A stretch of DNA of 35,551 bases from a virus. Below the pieces are notes generated by a model. That model was not told the origin of the DNA, made no database searches, and saw only the letters and a program-made list of their open reading frames with translations. Positions 14,071-22,608 of the stretch are shown piece by piece (the stretch's first letter is position 1; each line of letters begins with the position of its first letter). A program made the position numbers and the translations under genes. The stretch lies in the IMG/VR virus record IMGVR_UViG_3300013286_000031, positions 1-35,551 of that record, one strand, 5' to 3'.

Positions 14071-15435
14071 ATGGCTGACACACCAGATTGGGCTAAAGAG
14101 CCTACAGTTACAGTATCTTCTGCTCCAGACTGGGCTACATCTCCAGATTCTAGACCAAGTAAATCTATTGCTAAACGCCCTGGTGATCCATCTTTTGTGC
14201 AACAAATGGGTGGTCTTGCCTACGGTGCTGGAACACAATTATTGGGCGCTCCTGGAGAAGCGGAGGAGTTTTTTACTACTAGTGGTAAAGGTGAAAAGCT
14301 ACTAGGAGAAGGTCAATTCTTCCCTACAACAAAACAAGTTCGTGCAGGTCTTAAAGAAGTTGGTGTTAAACCACCTGAAAAGACTAAATTCATGCAAAAA
14401 ACAGGCGAAGTGCTTACTGATGTTGGATTAGCTGTACCTATGGGCGCTAGAACTGTTGGCACAATGGTTGGTAGCACCACTAAAGAAGGTGAGCGTATTG
14501 CGGGCATTGCAGAGCGCCTTGGATTCAAGTTGTCACCATCCCAAGTTCGTGCAGATTCACCTGTAGCTGAAAAAGGTGCTGTTCTAAACGCAAAAAACAA
14601 TCAAACCCTTGCAAACCGATTGGCAAGTAACGGTACTGGCAAAGTTACAGAAGAAATTACTGAAACATTTTTGCGTGGAAGAATTAAGGATCTTGGCAAT
14701 GAATTTGATAAAGTTTACAAAGGTAAAGAATTTAGAATTGCTCCTTCTGTAGAACCTCATCTTGAGAACATTCTTGCTAGGGAACAGGAATTAGGTTTTG
14801 CTGGAGTAAGTGCAGTAAAAGGTGCTGCTCAATCAATTTTGGACAATATTTCTTCTGGAAAAGTTAGGGGAGATGATGTTCAAAGATTGCGTAATGCTTT
14901 AACTCAAGCTGCAAGATCTGCTGGAAGTCGTGGCAAATCCCATGAAATTTACGAATTAGTAGATGTTTTGGATAGGGGTATTGAAAACGCCAATCCAGTT
15001 ATGAAAGCTAAATTAGCTGAAATTAGACCTCAATATCGAAATACAGTCATTCTTGAGGACTTGTACAACTCAGGTGGTATCAAGCAAGGAAATATTAGTT
15101 TAGAACGCCTTGGAAACATGGTTGGAGATAAATCTGCTTTACGCAGAAATCCACAAGATATTGACAATCTTGGGATGCTTGGTAGTCAACTCGGATTGCG
15201 TGCAAGGTGGGAATCTGCGGGTGAAGATATGCCAGGAGTAATTAAAGGCGCTGTAAGAACTCATGGAATTTTGCCAGAAGTAGTAAGAGGTTTAAGTGTT
15301 CCTTTACGCAGCCGACCAGCACGTGTAGCACAGCGTTATGCCAATAGAGAAGCTGGATACACGCAAAGATTAGGCGAAGCATTAGGAACAACCCCAGCAA
15401 TTGAAGGAATTGTTAGACCATCGGATAAAAGATGA
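14071..15435 (+). CDS. Large internal virion protein candidate
   Basis: A 454-aa protein beginning with two DWA-type short repeats (MADTPDWAKEP and SAPDWATSP), a linker, then a Gly/Ala-rich region with weak hydrophobic segments (about residues 50-70 and 110-140), and a mainly helical charged body rich in Arg and Leu. Proteins starting with such DWA repeats recur among internal or injected phage proteins. No transglycosylase or peptidase motif is visible. It ends in ATGA overlap with the next gene. Confidence 0.6.
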   Translation: MADTPDWAKEPTVTVSSAPDWATSPDSRPSKSIAKRPGDPSFVQQMGGLAYGAGTQLLGAPGEAEEFFTTSGKGEKLLGEGQFFPTTKQVRAGLKEVGVKPPEKTKFMQKTGEVLTDVGLAVPMGARTVGTMVGSTTKEGERIAGIAERLGFKLSPSQVRADSPVAEKGAVLNAKNNQTLANRLASNGTGKVTEEITETFLRGRIKDLGNEFDKVYKGKEFRIAPSVEPHLENILAREQELGFAGVSAVKGAAQSILDNISSGKVRGDDVQRLRNALTQAARSAGSRGKSHEIYELVDVLDRGIENANPVMKAKLAEIRPQYRNTVILEDLYNSGGIKQGNISLERLGNMVGDKSALRRNPQDIDNLGMLGSQLGLRARWESAGEDMPGVIKGAVRTHGILPEVVRGLSVPLRSRPARVAQRYANREAGYTQRLGEALGTTPAIEGIVRPSDKR

Positions 15436-15638
15436 GTAAAAAAACAAAAGGATTAAACCCCGATCTTGAGGATGCTGTAGCCAAGCTATTGCGTGAAGTA
15501 ATGGCTGACGAAGGCGCTTCTTTGACTGATAAATGCAAAGTTATTGACCGTATGGTGAATATTGAAAAATTAAAGCAAAAGATTAGTGATGATGAATGGG
15601 GTAGCGGATTTATTGCAGTAGATGATGATGAGGGTTAA
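15432..15638 (+). CDS. Small helical acidic protein (68 aa)
   Basis: A 68-aa protein, NPDLEDAVAKLLREVM then SLTDKCKVIDRMVNIEKLKQ, all predicted helix, with an acidic tail. It overlaps the upstream stop (ATGA). It might be a DNA-packaging or assembly helper; it lies far from TerL, so calling it small terminase would be speculative. Confidence 0.6.
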   Translation: MSKKTKGLNPDLEDAVAKLLREVMADEGASLTDKCKVIDRMVNIEKLKQKISDDEWGSGFIAVDDDEG

Positions 15639-15672
15639 ACTATGTTTTTGTTTAACTTTAAGGGGATATTAA

Positions 15673-15891
15673 ATGGAAGCTGTAGCACTTGTTCGCCTAG
15701 CGTTAGAAATCATCTCAGACCGTTTATTGGTGATATTGTCACTCGGTCTGTCGTTTGGTCTGGCGTGTTGGGCAATGTACGACCCACGTTGGGAAAGGCT
15801 TGCAACAATGGCTTTTTTCAGCATTTTCAGTTATCTTGTCATTAACACTAAGGACAGACTGAAAGCGAAAACTGAACTTAACACTGAATAG
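15673..15891 (+). CDS. Two-span membrane protein, holin candidate
   Basis: A 72-aa protein with two hydrophobic segments, about residues 18-35 (LLVILSLGLSFGLACWAM) and 44-57 (LATMAFFSIFSYLVI), a short turn with DPRWER and a charged C-terminus. Size and topology fit a class II-like holin, and lysis genes lie about 3 kb downstream. AAGGGGATATTAA supplies the ribosome site. The frame-shifted open frame at 15642-15845 over the same DNA lacks this logic and is treated as a shadow. Confidence 0.6.
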   Translation: MEAVALVRLALEIISDRLLVILSLGLSFGLACWAMYDPRWERLATMAFFSIFSYLVINTKDRLKAKTELNTE

Positions 15892-15899
15892 GAACTGAT

Positions 15900-18491
15900 A
15901 TGCCAGATAGCATGATTGTAGTACCCCAACCAGCACAAACTGATCCCGTTGGTAAATATAGGGTTTCAACTCCCCAGTCATTGATTGATACCGACTTTGA
16001 GTACGGTCAACAATCTACTAAATGGGAACAATTGGCGTTAGAAAACAACCGTCAATCATGTTACTACTTTACCAACAACCCATTAAACATTGGATCTATT
16101 ACTGGTAATGGAACAACAACTATTGTCGTTCAATCCAATTCAAACATTGGTGCAAACAAACCAATATTTTTAGAGGAAACACTAGATCCAAATGCTAACG
16201 GGTGGTTTTATACGCAATCATCTAATGCCACGGCAATTATTGTTCAAACAACTAGCAACACAGCTAGTGGTGCTTTATATAATCCTACCGCCACCTATGG
16301 TTATCAAGGTTTCTTTTATACCAATGCAGGTATTCCAGTAGCTGCCTCAAGTTCAATTGCTATTATCCTTACTGGTAGTTTAATTGTGGTAAACACCACA
16401 TACGCACACGGTTTGTCTGCTGGATCTTTGGTTTACATTGTTAATACTACAGGTGTTGCGGGATTAAATAACGCTTGGGTAGTATCTACAATATCATCAG
16501 CAAATCAATTTCAAATTGTTTCCACATTAACTGGTACAGCTACTACTGGAACAGCTCAAGGTACAATTTATGCAAGACCTTCAGGATATGTGGAAACCCG
16601 TGCTTACAACGGTTCTGTAAACTTTACTGCGGGTTCTGCTGTACCAAATCAGCAAATGATCCGTCAAACAAGACGTTATTTCCGTTATCAATCTGGTAAA
16701 GGTATTCAGTTTTCAACTGGTTCTGTACTAAAACCAAGATTATTGACAAGTAACGTCACTGCTAGCGGATCAGTTATTACTGTGGTAACCCGTACTCCAC
16801 ATAATTTGACTACCAACGCAACCATTCAAGTAACTGGGGCAACAGCCAATACTTACAACGGTATTTTCAAAATCCAAAGCGTTCCTAACGCCAATACCAT
16901 TACTTATAACACCGTTAATAACGTCACTCCTGCAAGCAATGTAGCAGTAACGTCAACTGGTTTTCCGCCAAATGTGTATCCTTATGGTTGGTATGGATCA
17001 AGCAACAAGATTGGCTTTTTTGATAGTCAAAACGGTATGTTTTTCCAATTTGATGGTCAAACTTTGTATGCCGTTTACCGAAATAGTACAAACCAATTAG
17101 GCGGTGTTGTTGCTGCAAACCAAGGTAACGCTACTGTTACTGGTACAGGAACGACATTTACAAGCCAGATTAACGTAGGTGATTTTATTGTTATTCGTGG
17201 TCAATCTTATCGTGTTACTAATATTTTTAGTGATACAAGTATGAATATTTCCCCCGAATATATGGGGGCATCCGTTACTCAAGCGTTAATATCAAAAACA
17301 GTTGATTTAAAAATACCTAATTCACAATGGTTAGATCCGTGTGACGGCACAGGTCCTTCTGGATACAACATTGACCTTACCAAAAACCAAATGTGGTTTA
17401 TTGATTACTCTTGGTATGGTGCTGGTGTGATTCGGTGGGGATTAAGAACCACTAACGGCACGATCAATTACGTATATGCTTTACAAAGCAATAACGTGCA
17501 ATCTGGTGCTTATTTGCGCTCTGGTAACTTACCAAGCCGTTATGAATCTAACGGTCAAGGTCCAATAACTACCCTTTATTCAAGTATTACTAACGTAGCA
17601 AACGTTATTCCAGTAGTAAGTTCTTCTGGTTTTAGTCCTTTAGGCGGTACAGTAAAAATTACTGGATCTGCTGTAAATGCTGCTATCGAGTACGCAAACT
17701 ACACAGGTATTATTGCCAATTCAGCTTCAGGATTAGGCTACGATCAGTTAACAGGTGTGACTAGGGGTGTTACAGGTGGAGCTGTTGCAACCGCATTTAC
17801 TGCTGCTTATCCATCAACTAACGCAGTCCCACCAGTATCAGTAGAGTATTCCCCTCCTGATTCTGTAGCGGTTATTTCGCATTGGGGATCATCTGTTGTG
17901 ATGGATGGCGGATTCTCTAATGACGTATCACTGATTTTTAACTACGGTACTACTGCTAACGTGTCAGTTGCCAATGGTGGTGTTGTTCCTATTCTTGCTA
18001 TTCGTGTCGCTCCTAGCGTAGATAACGGCACAGTTGGTACTCTTGGCAATAAAGAGGTTATTAACCGTTTACAGTTGCAATTGCGTGAATTAGGTGTTGT
18101 AACGTCTGGTGCGTTTTTGATTCAATTGATTTTAAATGGTCAGGCAACTAGCTTTAGCGGTACTTTTGCTTCACCAACGCAAAACAACACTTTTACATCA
18201 TCTATTTGCCAAGTCGCTGCAAACTCTAATGCTTCTTCAACCATTACTGGTGGTGAATCAATTGGTGCTGCGTTTACTAATAGCACTGGTCAAACAACCC
18301 TTGATCTGACATCTATTGCAGGTATTGGTAACGCCATTTTGGGCGGTGGATTAAACAATAACGTGCCATCAAACACCACTGCTGGTCAATTTCCAGATGG
18401 TCCAGATATTTTGTATGTAGTAGCAAACAACGTAAGCGGTGGTAGCGCAACTATACTTGCCCGTTTAAGCTGGCAAGAATCTCAAGCATAA
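15900..18491 (+). CDS. Large virion structural protein with repeated beta domains
   Basis: An 863-aa protein. The N-terminus (GKYRVSTPQSLIDTDFEYGQ, then QSTKWEQLALENNRQ) is followed by beta-rich Asn/Thr/Val domains. Two similar modules, near residues 160-220 and 285-345, share the pattern xHxLxxGxxVxIxGxxxxxxNGxxxIxxVxxxNxF (THAHGL-like and TPHNL-like), typical of small tail-associated repeat domains. The middle holds a distinctive Trp/Tyr-rich part (MWFIDYSWYGAGVIRWGLRT). It is probably a major tail or baseplate-like surface component. The position between holin and lysozyme is unusual for such a large structural gene. Confidence 0.65.
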   Translation: MPDSMIVVPQPAQTDPVGKYRVSTPQSLIDTDFEYGQQSTKWEQLALENNRQSCYYFTNNPLNIGSITGNGTTTIVVQSNSNIGANKPIFLEETLDPNANGWFYTQSSNATAIIVQTTSNTASGALYNPTATYGYQGFFYTNAGIPVAASSSIAIILTGSLIVVNTTYAHGLSAGSLVYIVNTTGVAGLNNAWVVSTISSANQFQIVSTLTGTATTGTAQGTIYARPSGYVETRAYNGSVNFTAGSAVPNQQMIRQTRRYFRYQSGKGIQFSTGSVLKPRLLTSNVTASGSVITVVTRTPHNLTTNATIQVTGATANTYNGIFKIQSVPNANTITYNTVNNVTPASNVAVTSTGFPPNVYPYGWYGSSNKIGFFDSQNGMFFQFDGQTLYAVYRNSTNQLGGVVAANQGNATVTGTGTTFTSQINVGDFIVIRGQSYRVTNIFSDTSMNISPEYMGASVTQALISKTVDLKIPNSQWLDPCDGTGPSGYNIDLTKNQMWFIDYSWYGAGVIRWGLRTTNGTINYVYALQSNNVQSGAYLRSGNLPSRYESNGQGPITTLYSSITNVANVIPVVSSSGFSPLGGTVKITGSAVNAAIEYANYTGIIANSASGLGYDQLTGVTRGVTGGAVATAFTAAYPSTNAVPPVSVEYSPPDSVAVISHWGSSVVMDGGFSNDVSLIFNYGTTANVSVANGGVVPILAIRVAPSVDNGTVGTLGNKEVINRLQLQLRELGVVTSGAFLIQLILNGQATSFSGTFASPTQNNTFTSSICQVAANSNASSTITGGESIGAAFTNSTGQTTLDLTSIAGIGNAILGGGLNNNVPSNTTAGQFPDGPDILYVVANNVSGGSATILARLSWQESQA

Positions 18492-18499
18492 GGAAAATC

Positions 18500-18715
18500 A
18501 TGAAAGACGAAAACGGAAAACGCAACAAAATGTTTACGGCTAAAGAATCACAGCCTGTAAGAGTTGAAACCATTAGCGATACTTATGGTCATCATAAACA
18601 CTATCGTTTGGGAACTATGCCAGCGGGGGGTTTTCAATCTGTATGGCGGTTTGAAGATAACCAAGATACTAAAAATAGTTCTAGCTCATTCCCAGGCGGA
18701 AAGAAGGTGTACTAA
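18500..18715 (+). CDS. Small hypothetical protein (71 aa)
   Basis: A 71-aa protein with a His/Tyr-rich centre (SDTYGHHKHYRLGTMPAGGF) and a Ser/Gly/Lys tail. AAGGAAAATC precedes the ATG. It overlaps the next gene by one base (TAATG). Function unknown. Confidence 0.6.
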   Translation: MKDENGKRNKMFTAKESQPVRVETISDTYGHHKHYRLGTMPAGGFQSVWRFEDNQDTKNSSSSFPGGKKVY

Positions 18716-18870
18716 TGAAGGGCGATCAAAAACAAGGTCTTAATTTAAAAGCTATTGGTCAATCAATGAACCCAAAACTCAAGCAAGGTGCTCCTGAAAC
18801 TTTGCCAGTAGCTGCGGGTGTCAAATCTGCCCGTGACTCTCATAAAATAGAGTCAAAAAAGAGTAAGTAA
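18715..18870 (+). CDS. Small basic hypothetical protein (51 aa)
   Basis: Encodes MKGDQKQGLNLKAIGQSMNP followed by a basic tail ending ESKKSK. It is coupled to the previous gene by TAATG, and its stop TAA abuts the TTG start of the lysozyme, so it fills the space exactly. Function unknown; similar short basic proteins surround the lysis genes here. Confidence 0.58.
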   Translation: MKGDQKQGLNLKAIGQSMNPKLKQGAPETLPVAAGVKSARDSHKIESKKSK

Positions 18871-19335
18871 TTGGACAGAAAGCCCGCTGCTGCTATTGTT
18901 GCAAGCGCAGCGGTGCTTGTTAGTCTTGCTGTACATGAAGGATACAAAAGCAACGCTTATCAAGATGTAGGCGGTGTTTATACCGTAGGTTACGGTCAAG
19001 CAGACGGTGTTAAAAAGGGTGACGTTACCGATCCAGTCAGAGCGCTAGTAAAGCTAGAGCAAAGTTTGGATGAACACGCCAAGGGGATGGTGCAATGTAT
19101 TAAAGTACCTATATCTCAAGGAGAATATGATGCTTATCTTGATTTTACCTATAATGTTGGGGTGTCTGCTTTTTGCTACTCAACCCTTAATAAAAAACTT
19201 AATAGCTTGGACTATAACGGGGCTTGCAAAGAGTTGTTAAAATGGAATACGGCTGGCGGTAAAGTTGTTGCGGGATTACAAAAACGTAGAGCAGAGGAAT
19301 ATGAAAAGTGTTCAGCACAATCCAATTCAAACTGA
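18871..19335 (+). CDS. Lysozyme-type endolysin, likely signal-anchor form
   Basis: A 154-aa protein of the T4/P21 lysozyme class (glycoside hydrolase 24), which cuts the glycan chain of peptidoglycan. The catalytic triad is clear: Glu23 in HEGYKSNAY, Asp32 and Thr38, with the family spacing E-x8-D-x5-T, followed by GYG. Residues 6-21 are a weakly hydrophobic Ala/Val segment directly before the catalytic Glu, as in signal-anchor-release endolysins. The start is TTG, because no ATG precedes the catalytic site in this frame. It overlaps the spanin gene by 28 bases. Confidence 0.9.
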   Translation: MDRKPAAAIVASAAVLVSLAVHEGYKSNAYQDVGGVYTVGYGQADGVKKGDVTDPVRALVKLEQSLDEHAKGMVQCIKVPISQGEYDAYLDFTYNVGVSAFCYSTLNKKLNSLDYNGACKELLKWNTAGGKVVAGLQKRRAEEYEKCSAQSNSN

Positions 19336-19721
19336 TTGCTTACATTGTCGCAATAGTTTTGACGTTTTTTGCTGGATGGACTGTGAACGGGTGGCGCTAT
19401 CAAAAAAAAGAAGCAGCGCAAATAATAGCTCAAGAAAAAGCTATTCAACAAAAAATATCACAGAATCAAACAGCAACCGATCAGATCAGGAGAGATAAAG
19501 ATGCTCAAATTAAAGTTATTAACGATCAGCTCGCTAATGCTCTTGTGCAGTTGCGCTCCCGCCCCAGTCGTAGTTCCTACAGCACCAACAATGGACAAGA
19601 CGGCACTGGGAGATCCCTTTCTGCCGAGGATGCAGAGTTTCTTATCAGGGAAGCTACCAGAGCAGACAAAATAAGGACTGCCCTAGATGCCTGTTATAAA
19701 CAATATGATGCGGTTAGATAA
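19308..19721 (+). CDS. Rz: Inner-membrane spanin (Rz-like)
   Basis: A 137-aa protein with a GTG start inside the lysozyme gene, an N-terminal membrane segment (about residues 8-27, FKLIAYIVAIVLTFFAGW) and a long charged periplasmic coiled coil (KEAAQIIAQEKAIQQKISQ). This is the inner-membrane spanin topology: with Rz1 it bridges the periplasm and fuses inner and outer membranes at lysis. The position after the lysozyme and the embedded lipoprotein frame confirm the call. Confidence 0.88.
   Translation: MFSTIQFKLIAYIVAIVLTFFAGWTVNGWRYQKKEAAQIIAQEKAIQQKISQNQTATDQIRRDKDAQIKVINDQLANALVQLRSRPSRSSYSTNNGQDGTGRSLSAEDAEFLIREATRADKIRTALDACYKQYDAVR
19501..19674 (+). CDS. Rz1: Outer-membrane spanin lipoprotein (Rz1-like), embedded in Rz
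   Basis: A 57-aa frame lies wholly inside the Rz gene, in the +1 frame relative to it. It begins MLKLKLLTISSLMLLCSC, a lipoprotein signal with lipobox Leu15-Cys16-Ser17-Cys18, so Cys18 is the probable lipidated residue. The mature protein starts CAPAPVVVPTAPT, the Pro-rich composition known for Rz1 proteins. GGAG at 19489-19492 gives a ribosome site for the ATG at 19501. Outer-membrane anchoring implies a Gram-negative host. Confidence 0.88.
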   Translation: MLKLKLLTISSLMLLCSCAPAPVVVPTAPTMDKTALGDPFLPRMQSFLSGKLPEQTK

Positions 19722-19945
19722 TGCCTAAAAATACCAATCTTTCTGTAGGTCGTGGTGAAAAACAATCGGTTTCTGCTGGTGGTGGATTGACTGCGAAGGG
19801 CAGACGTAAATACAATAGAGCAACAGGTAGCAAACTTAAAGCACCAACTAAATCAGGTCCTAGGCACAAGTCTTTTTGCGCTAGATCAAAAAGTTGGAAA
19901 GGTGAACGAGGTAAAGCAGCTAGAAGAAAGTGGGGTTGTAGATGA
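19721..19945 (+). CDS. Basic small protein, DUF6321-like
   Basis: A 74-aa Lys/Arg/Gly-rich protein with GGGLTAKGRRKYNRATGSKL, then KAPTKSGPRHKSFCARSKSW. This matches a small phage family I recall as DUF6321-like; the name was not checked. The overlaps (ATG over the Rz stop and TGA over the next ATG) show coupling. Possibly a nucleic-acid-binding virion component. Confidence 0.72.
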   Translation: MPKNTNLSVGRGEKQSVSAGGGLTAKGRRKYNRATGSKLKAPTKSGPRHKSFCARSKSWKGERGKAARRKWGCR

Positions 19946-20094
19946 AGCCAGGACTTTATGCAAATATCCATAAAAAGAGAGAGCGTATCCGCAAGGGATC
20001 AGGCGAGAAAATGAGAACGCCTGGTACTAAAGGCGCTCCTACTGCCAAAGCATTTAAACGATCTAAAAAGACTGCAAGAAAATCTAAGCGGTAA
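19942..20094 (+). CDS. Basic small protein (50 aa)
   Basis: Encodes MKPGLYANIHKKRERIRKGS, then GEKMRTPGTKGAPTAKAFKR and a basic tail. The ATG overlaps the previous stop (ATGA). This N-terminus recurs in small phage proteins next to DUF6321-like genes. It is the last gene of the + strand left arm, before the convergent junction. Confidence 0.75.
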   Translation: MKPGLYANIHKKRERIRKGSGEKMRTPGTKGAPTAKAFKRSKKTARKSKR

Positions 20095-20120
20095 CGGCAT
20101 CAATTTGGCAACTGCTAACT

Positions 20121-20150
20121 GTGGGGTGGAAAGCCGAAAAAAATCCCCAC
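20121..20150. terminator. Convergent-junction hairpin, probable terminator
   Basis: GTGGGG at 20121-20126 pairs perfectly with CCCCAC at 20145-20150 around an 18-base loop containing a run of A. It lies in the 97-base gap between the last + gene (ends 20094) and the last - gene (ends 20192). It shares TCCCCACTTG with the hairpin at 86-114. No clear T-run follows on either strand, so efficiency is uncertain. Confidence 0.5.
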
Positions 20151-20191
20151 TTGTTGCATCCTTGAATGTCGGCTTAACTGCCGTTAAATCT

Positions 20192-20992
20192 TTACTCAGT
20201 AGCAATTAGCTGACCTTCAAAAGCATACGATCCAACGTGTGCTAGTTTTACCCAAGGCGCTGCAAACACTTTACCGCCAATCAAACGCCATTCACGGCAA
20301 AAGTGATAGTCCTCAGACAGCAAACGATTTGTTTCAGGCTCAATTGAAGTAGCAAAATACTCTGCAACATCTTCCCCTTGTTTCATTGTCTTATTAAGAT
20401 CAACAACGTCATTAGAATAAGACGGTACATGAGGTCTTAATTTATCAAACACTTCACGCTTAATCATCATAAATCCAGTGCCACCATTAAAAATCTCTAC
20501 TGGTTCATTGATAGGTACAGTAACTTCACCAGCGTAATTTACTAGGTTTACTACAAAGCTGCCTGTATGAAATTTAAGCTGATCTTCTGGTACGCCTTGA
20601 TCCATTGCTCGTCTTACACTGTTCCAATTGATTTCTTTCTTAGGATAGATACCACAAATAACATCTTTGTCAGCCTGAAGCATGGTAATAATATCTCTTG
20701 GGTTAAACAAAATGTCAGCATCAATGAACATTAAATGAGTGCAATTGGTTTTTGCAAATGTTTGAGCTAATGAGTTTCTGGCACGGGTAATTAAGCTCTC
20801 ATTAAACATAAAGCTAAAAGACAGTTGAACTCCATTGTCCGCACATATTTTAGTCAGTTGGAGAATCGACTGAGTGTAAAATCCAGCGCACATACCCCCA
20901 TACATAGGAGTAGCTATAAATACATTAGGTGGTACACGTTCTTTTTTTTCTTCAAACTGCTTTACATCTAGCTTTTTCTTTTTGGTAGCCAT
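20192..20992 (-). CDS. GT-A-type glycosyltransferase
   Basis: A 266-aa protein with a Rossmann-like start (PNVFIATPMYGGMCAGFY) and the segment ITRARNSLAQTF followed by THLMFIDADILFNP. DAD is the DXD metal/nucleotide-sugar motif of GT-A enzymes. GGTGFMMIKREVFDKL and SEDYHFCREW are typical acceptor-site elements of this fold. AAGGAGAAGCA precedes the ATG. It is the last gene of the - strand cassette with radical SAM and ThDP enzymes, so it may transfer a sugar made or altered by those enzymes. Donor and acceptor are unknown. Confidence 0.75.
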   Translation of the reverse strand: MATKKKKLDVKQFEEKKERVPPNVFIATPMYGGMCAGFYTQSILQLTKICADNGVQLSFSFMFNESLITRARNSLAQTFAKTNCTHLMFIDADILFNPRDIITMLQADKDVICGIYPKKEINWNSVRRAMDQGVPEDQLKFHTGSFVVNLVNYAGEVTVPINEPVEIFNGGTGFMMIKREVFDKLRPHVPSYSNDVVDLNKTMKQGEDVAEYFATSIEPETNRLLSEDYHFCREWRLIGGKVFAAPWVKLAHVGSYAFEGQLIATE

Positions 20993-21001
20993 TGCTTCTC
21001 C

Positions 21002-22096
21002 TTAAATAAAGTTGTCGGTACTAGCGTTTACATAATCGTTAATCAATATGTTCTTGTTATCGTTAGAACATTCGTGCATACAAGTAGTTTTAGCATTGAA
21101 TTTCTCAAAGTATTCCTTGGTTTCCTGGCTAAACCATAGGTCTTTAAACCGTTTTCCATCAATAGAACCTATGCAGCCAGTGCTATCGTAGGCTTTGTTG
21201 TGACACGCATACACGTTAAGATCCGCACCGATGACTGGCACGGTTTGCATGATGTAACATCTTTTATAGCTTCGTACACTAGAATGACTGCTGCCAGGAG
21301 TAATGTTATAAGTGCTATTGACACTAAAATTTTCAGAAGTAATAGTTTGGATTTTTGCAAGTTGCTCATTGACTTCATCTGCTATTTCCTTGTGGTAATC
21401 GTAAAAATCAGGCACGTACATTGGGCTAAAACGCACATTCTCAACACCACAATCTTTTAATAACTGACTGTAACCCCATAAATTTTTGTAATTGTTGCGA
21501 TGCACAATATAATTAACCCCTAAATCACAAGTTGCGTCTTTAATGGCAGCAAAGTTCTTGATATTCTTAATTACAGAATCAAAGCTCTTTTCAGGAATGT
21601 TCCTAAAACGCTTCATTTCTGCGCCATCGGTGTAGTCCATGCTGACCCTTACCCACTTGGCTTTTGAAAGCACCTCGGCACGTTCTTTGGCTAAATTTTG
21701 ACCGTTTGTAATAATTGATAGATCAAGCCCTAATTCCAATGTTTCACGCATGATCGGCACAATGTCTGGGTGCATCAATGGCTCTCCACCACCTGAATAA
21801 GTGATTGCTTTTGTACCCATGCGGTGCAAGTCATACAAAATTTCTAACATTTTTTCAGTAGGGATGACATCATCTTCTTTCATATCTTCGTGCATACCAC
21901 TGATAATGTGCTGCTCATCCCCACCATCTTTTACCCTAAAACCAGTGCTATAAACGCAAAAGAAGCACCCGTGATTGCAAATGTTAATTGGCTTGATGCG
22001 AACATATAGCGGTGCTTTAACCTCCCCCGCTCCAAAAGATTTCAGCTTTTCTGGAAAATGAAATATTTTAAAATTGCTATATTTGTTACTTTTCAC
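21002..22096 (-). CDS. Radical SAM protein with SPASM-like C-terminus
   Basis: A 364-aa enzyme. The cluster motif is C40-N-H-G-C44-F-F-C47 (CxxxCxxC), which binds the [4Fe-4S] cluster that cleaves S-adenosylmethionine. SGGGEPLMHPDI carries the GGE motif contacting SAM. The C-terminal 90 or so residues contain several Cys (YKRCYIMQ, YACHNK, GCIGS, TTCMHEC) in a SPASM-like arrangement that would hold extra clusters. SPASM enzymes act on peptides, sugars and other substrates. The start is GTG with GTGA overlap to the upstream E1 beta gene, so the two are co-translated. The substrate is unknown. Confidence 0.85.
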   Translation of the reverse strand: MKSNKYSNFKIFHFPEKLKSFGAGEVKAPLYVRIKPINICNHGCFFCVYSTGFRVKDGGDEQHIISGMHEDMKEDDVIPTEKMLEILYDLHRMGTKAITYSGGGEPLMHPDIVPIMRETLELGLDLSIITNGQNLAKERAEVLSKAKWVRVSMDYTDGAEMKRFRNIPEKSFDSVIKNIKNFAAIKDATCDLGVNYIVHRNNYKNLWGYSQLLKDCGVENVRFSPMYVPDFYDYHKEIADEVNEQLAKIQTITSENFSVNSTYNITPGSSHSSVRSYKRCYIMQTVPVIGADLNVYACHNKAYDSTGCIGSIDGKRFKDLWFSQETKEYFEKFNAKTTCMHECSNDNKNILINDYVNASTDNFI

Positions 22097-22608
22097 ATTA
22101 AATCCTTGTATTCAACAATGATGCAAGATTGGTTTCTTGTTACTGCCAGCTCATACGCTGTTTTAGCAAAATCTTCATTTAAAGCTGTGTAAACAGGTAT
22201 ATTAGTCATTGCACGTAATGCAGTAGAAAAATCTTGAACGTGTGTAGCGCCTGTATATAAAGGTTTTGTAATGTTTCCTACAATACAACGAATGATGACT
22301 TTAGGATCATATTCGCCCTTGCTAATATCATTGATTTTGTCTAAATGGTTAACCAACGCATCCATTGCGTTCATCAAAAAGTCCATTCTTTCAATAAAAA
22401 CAACGGGTTTTAGCCCTGTCAACGACATTCCAATAGCAACACCCATCATAAGATTTTCTGCAACAGGCATTTCTAGTATTTGCTCACCTGGCACGTTTTT
22501 TAAAGTGCCTAATGCTCTACCTTTTTGCAAACCATAGCCGATAAACCGTGTTTTGGGATCTTTACTAAGCTCAGTATTTGAGCTAGTGATCTGCTCTTTA
22601 TATGTCAT
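22093..22608 (-). CDS. ThDP-dependent enzyme, E1 beta-like Pyr subunit (no C-terminal domain)
   Basis: A 171-aa protein like the pyrimidine-binding half of 2-oxoacid dehydrogenase E1 beta or transketolase. MPVAENLMMGVAIGMSLTGL (from residue 47) includes Glu51, which matches the catalytic Glu that activates thiamine diphosphate. PVVFIERMDFLMNAMDALVN matches the conserved E1 beta helix region. E1 beta proteins usually exceed 300 residues; this one ends after the Pyr domain and lacks the transketolase C-terminal domain. It overlaps E1 alpha (ATGA) and radical SAM (GTGA), so subunits are probably made in equal amounts. Confidence 0.82.
   Translation of the reverse strand: MTYKEQITSSNTELSKDPKTRFIGYGLQKGRALGTLKNVPGEQILEMPVAENLMMGVAIGMSLTGLKPVVFIERMDFLMNAMDALVNHLDKINDISKGEYDPKVIIRCIVGNITKPLYTGATHVQDFSTALRAMTNIPVYTALNEDFAKTAYELAVTRNQSCIIVEYKDLM

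Noticed and set aside
15432-15638. Small terminase subunit
   Set aside because: Helical and small, but 15 kb from TerL and without a recognisable DNA-binding motif.
15642-15845. A 67-codon + frame before the holin candidate
   Set aside because: It overlaps the 72-aa two-span membrane protein in another frame; that one has the ribosome site and membrane pattern.
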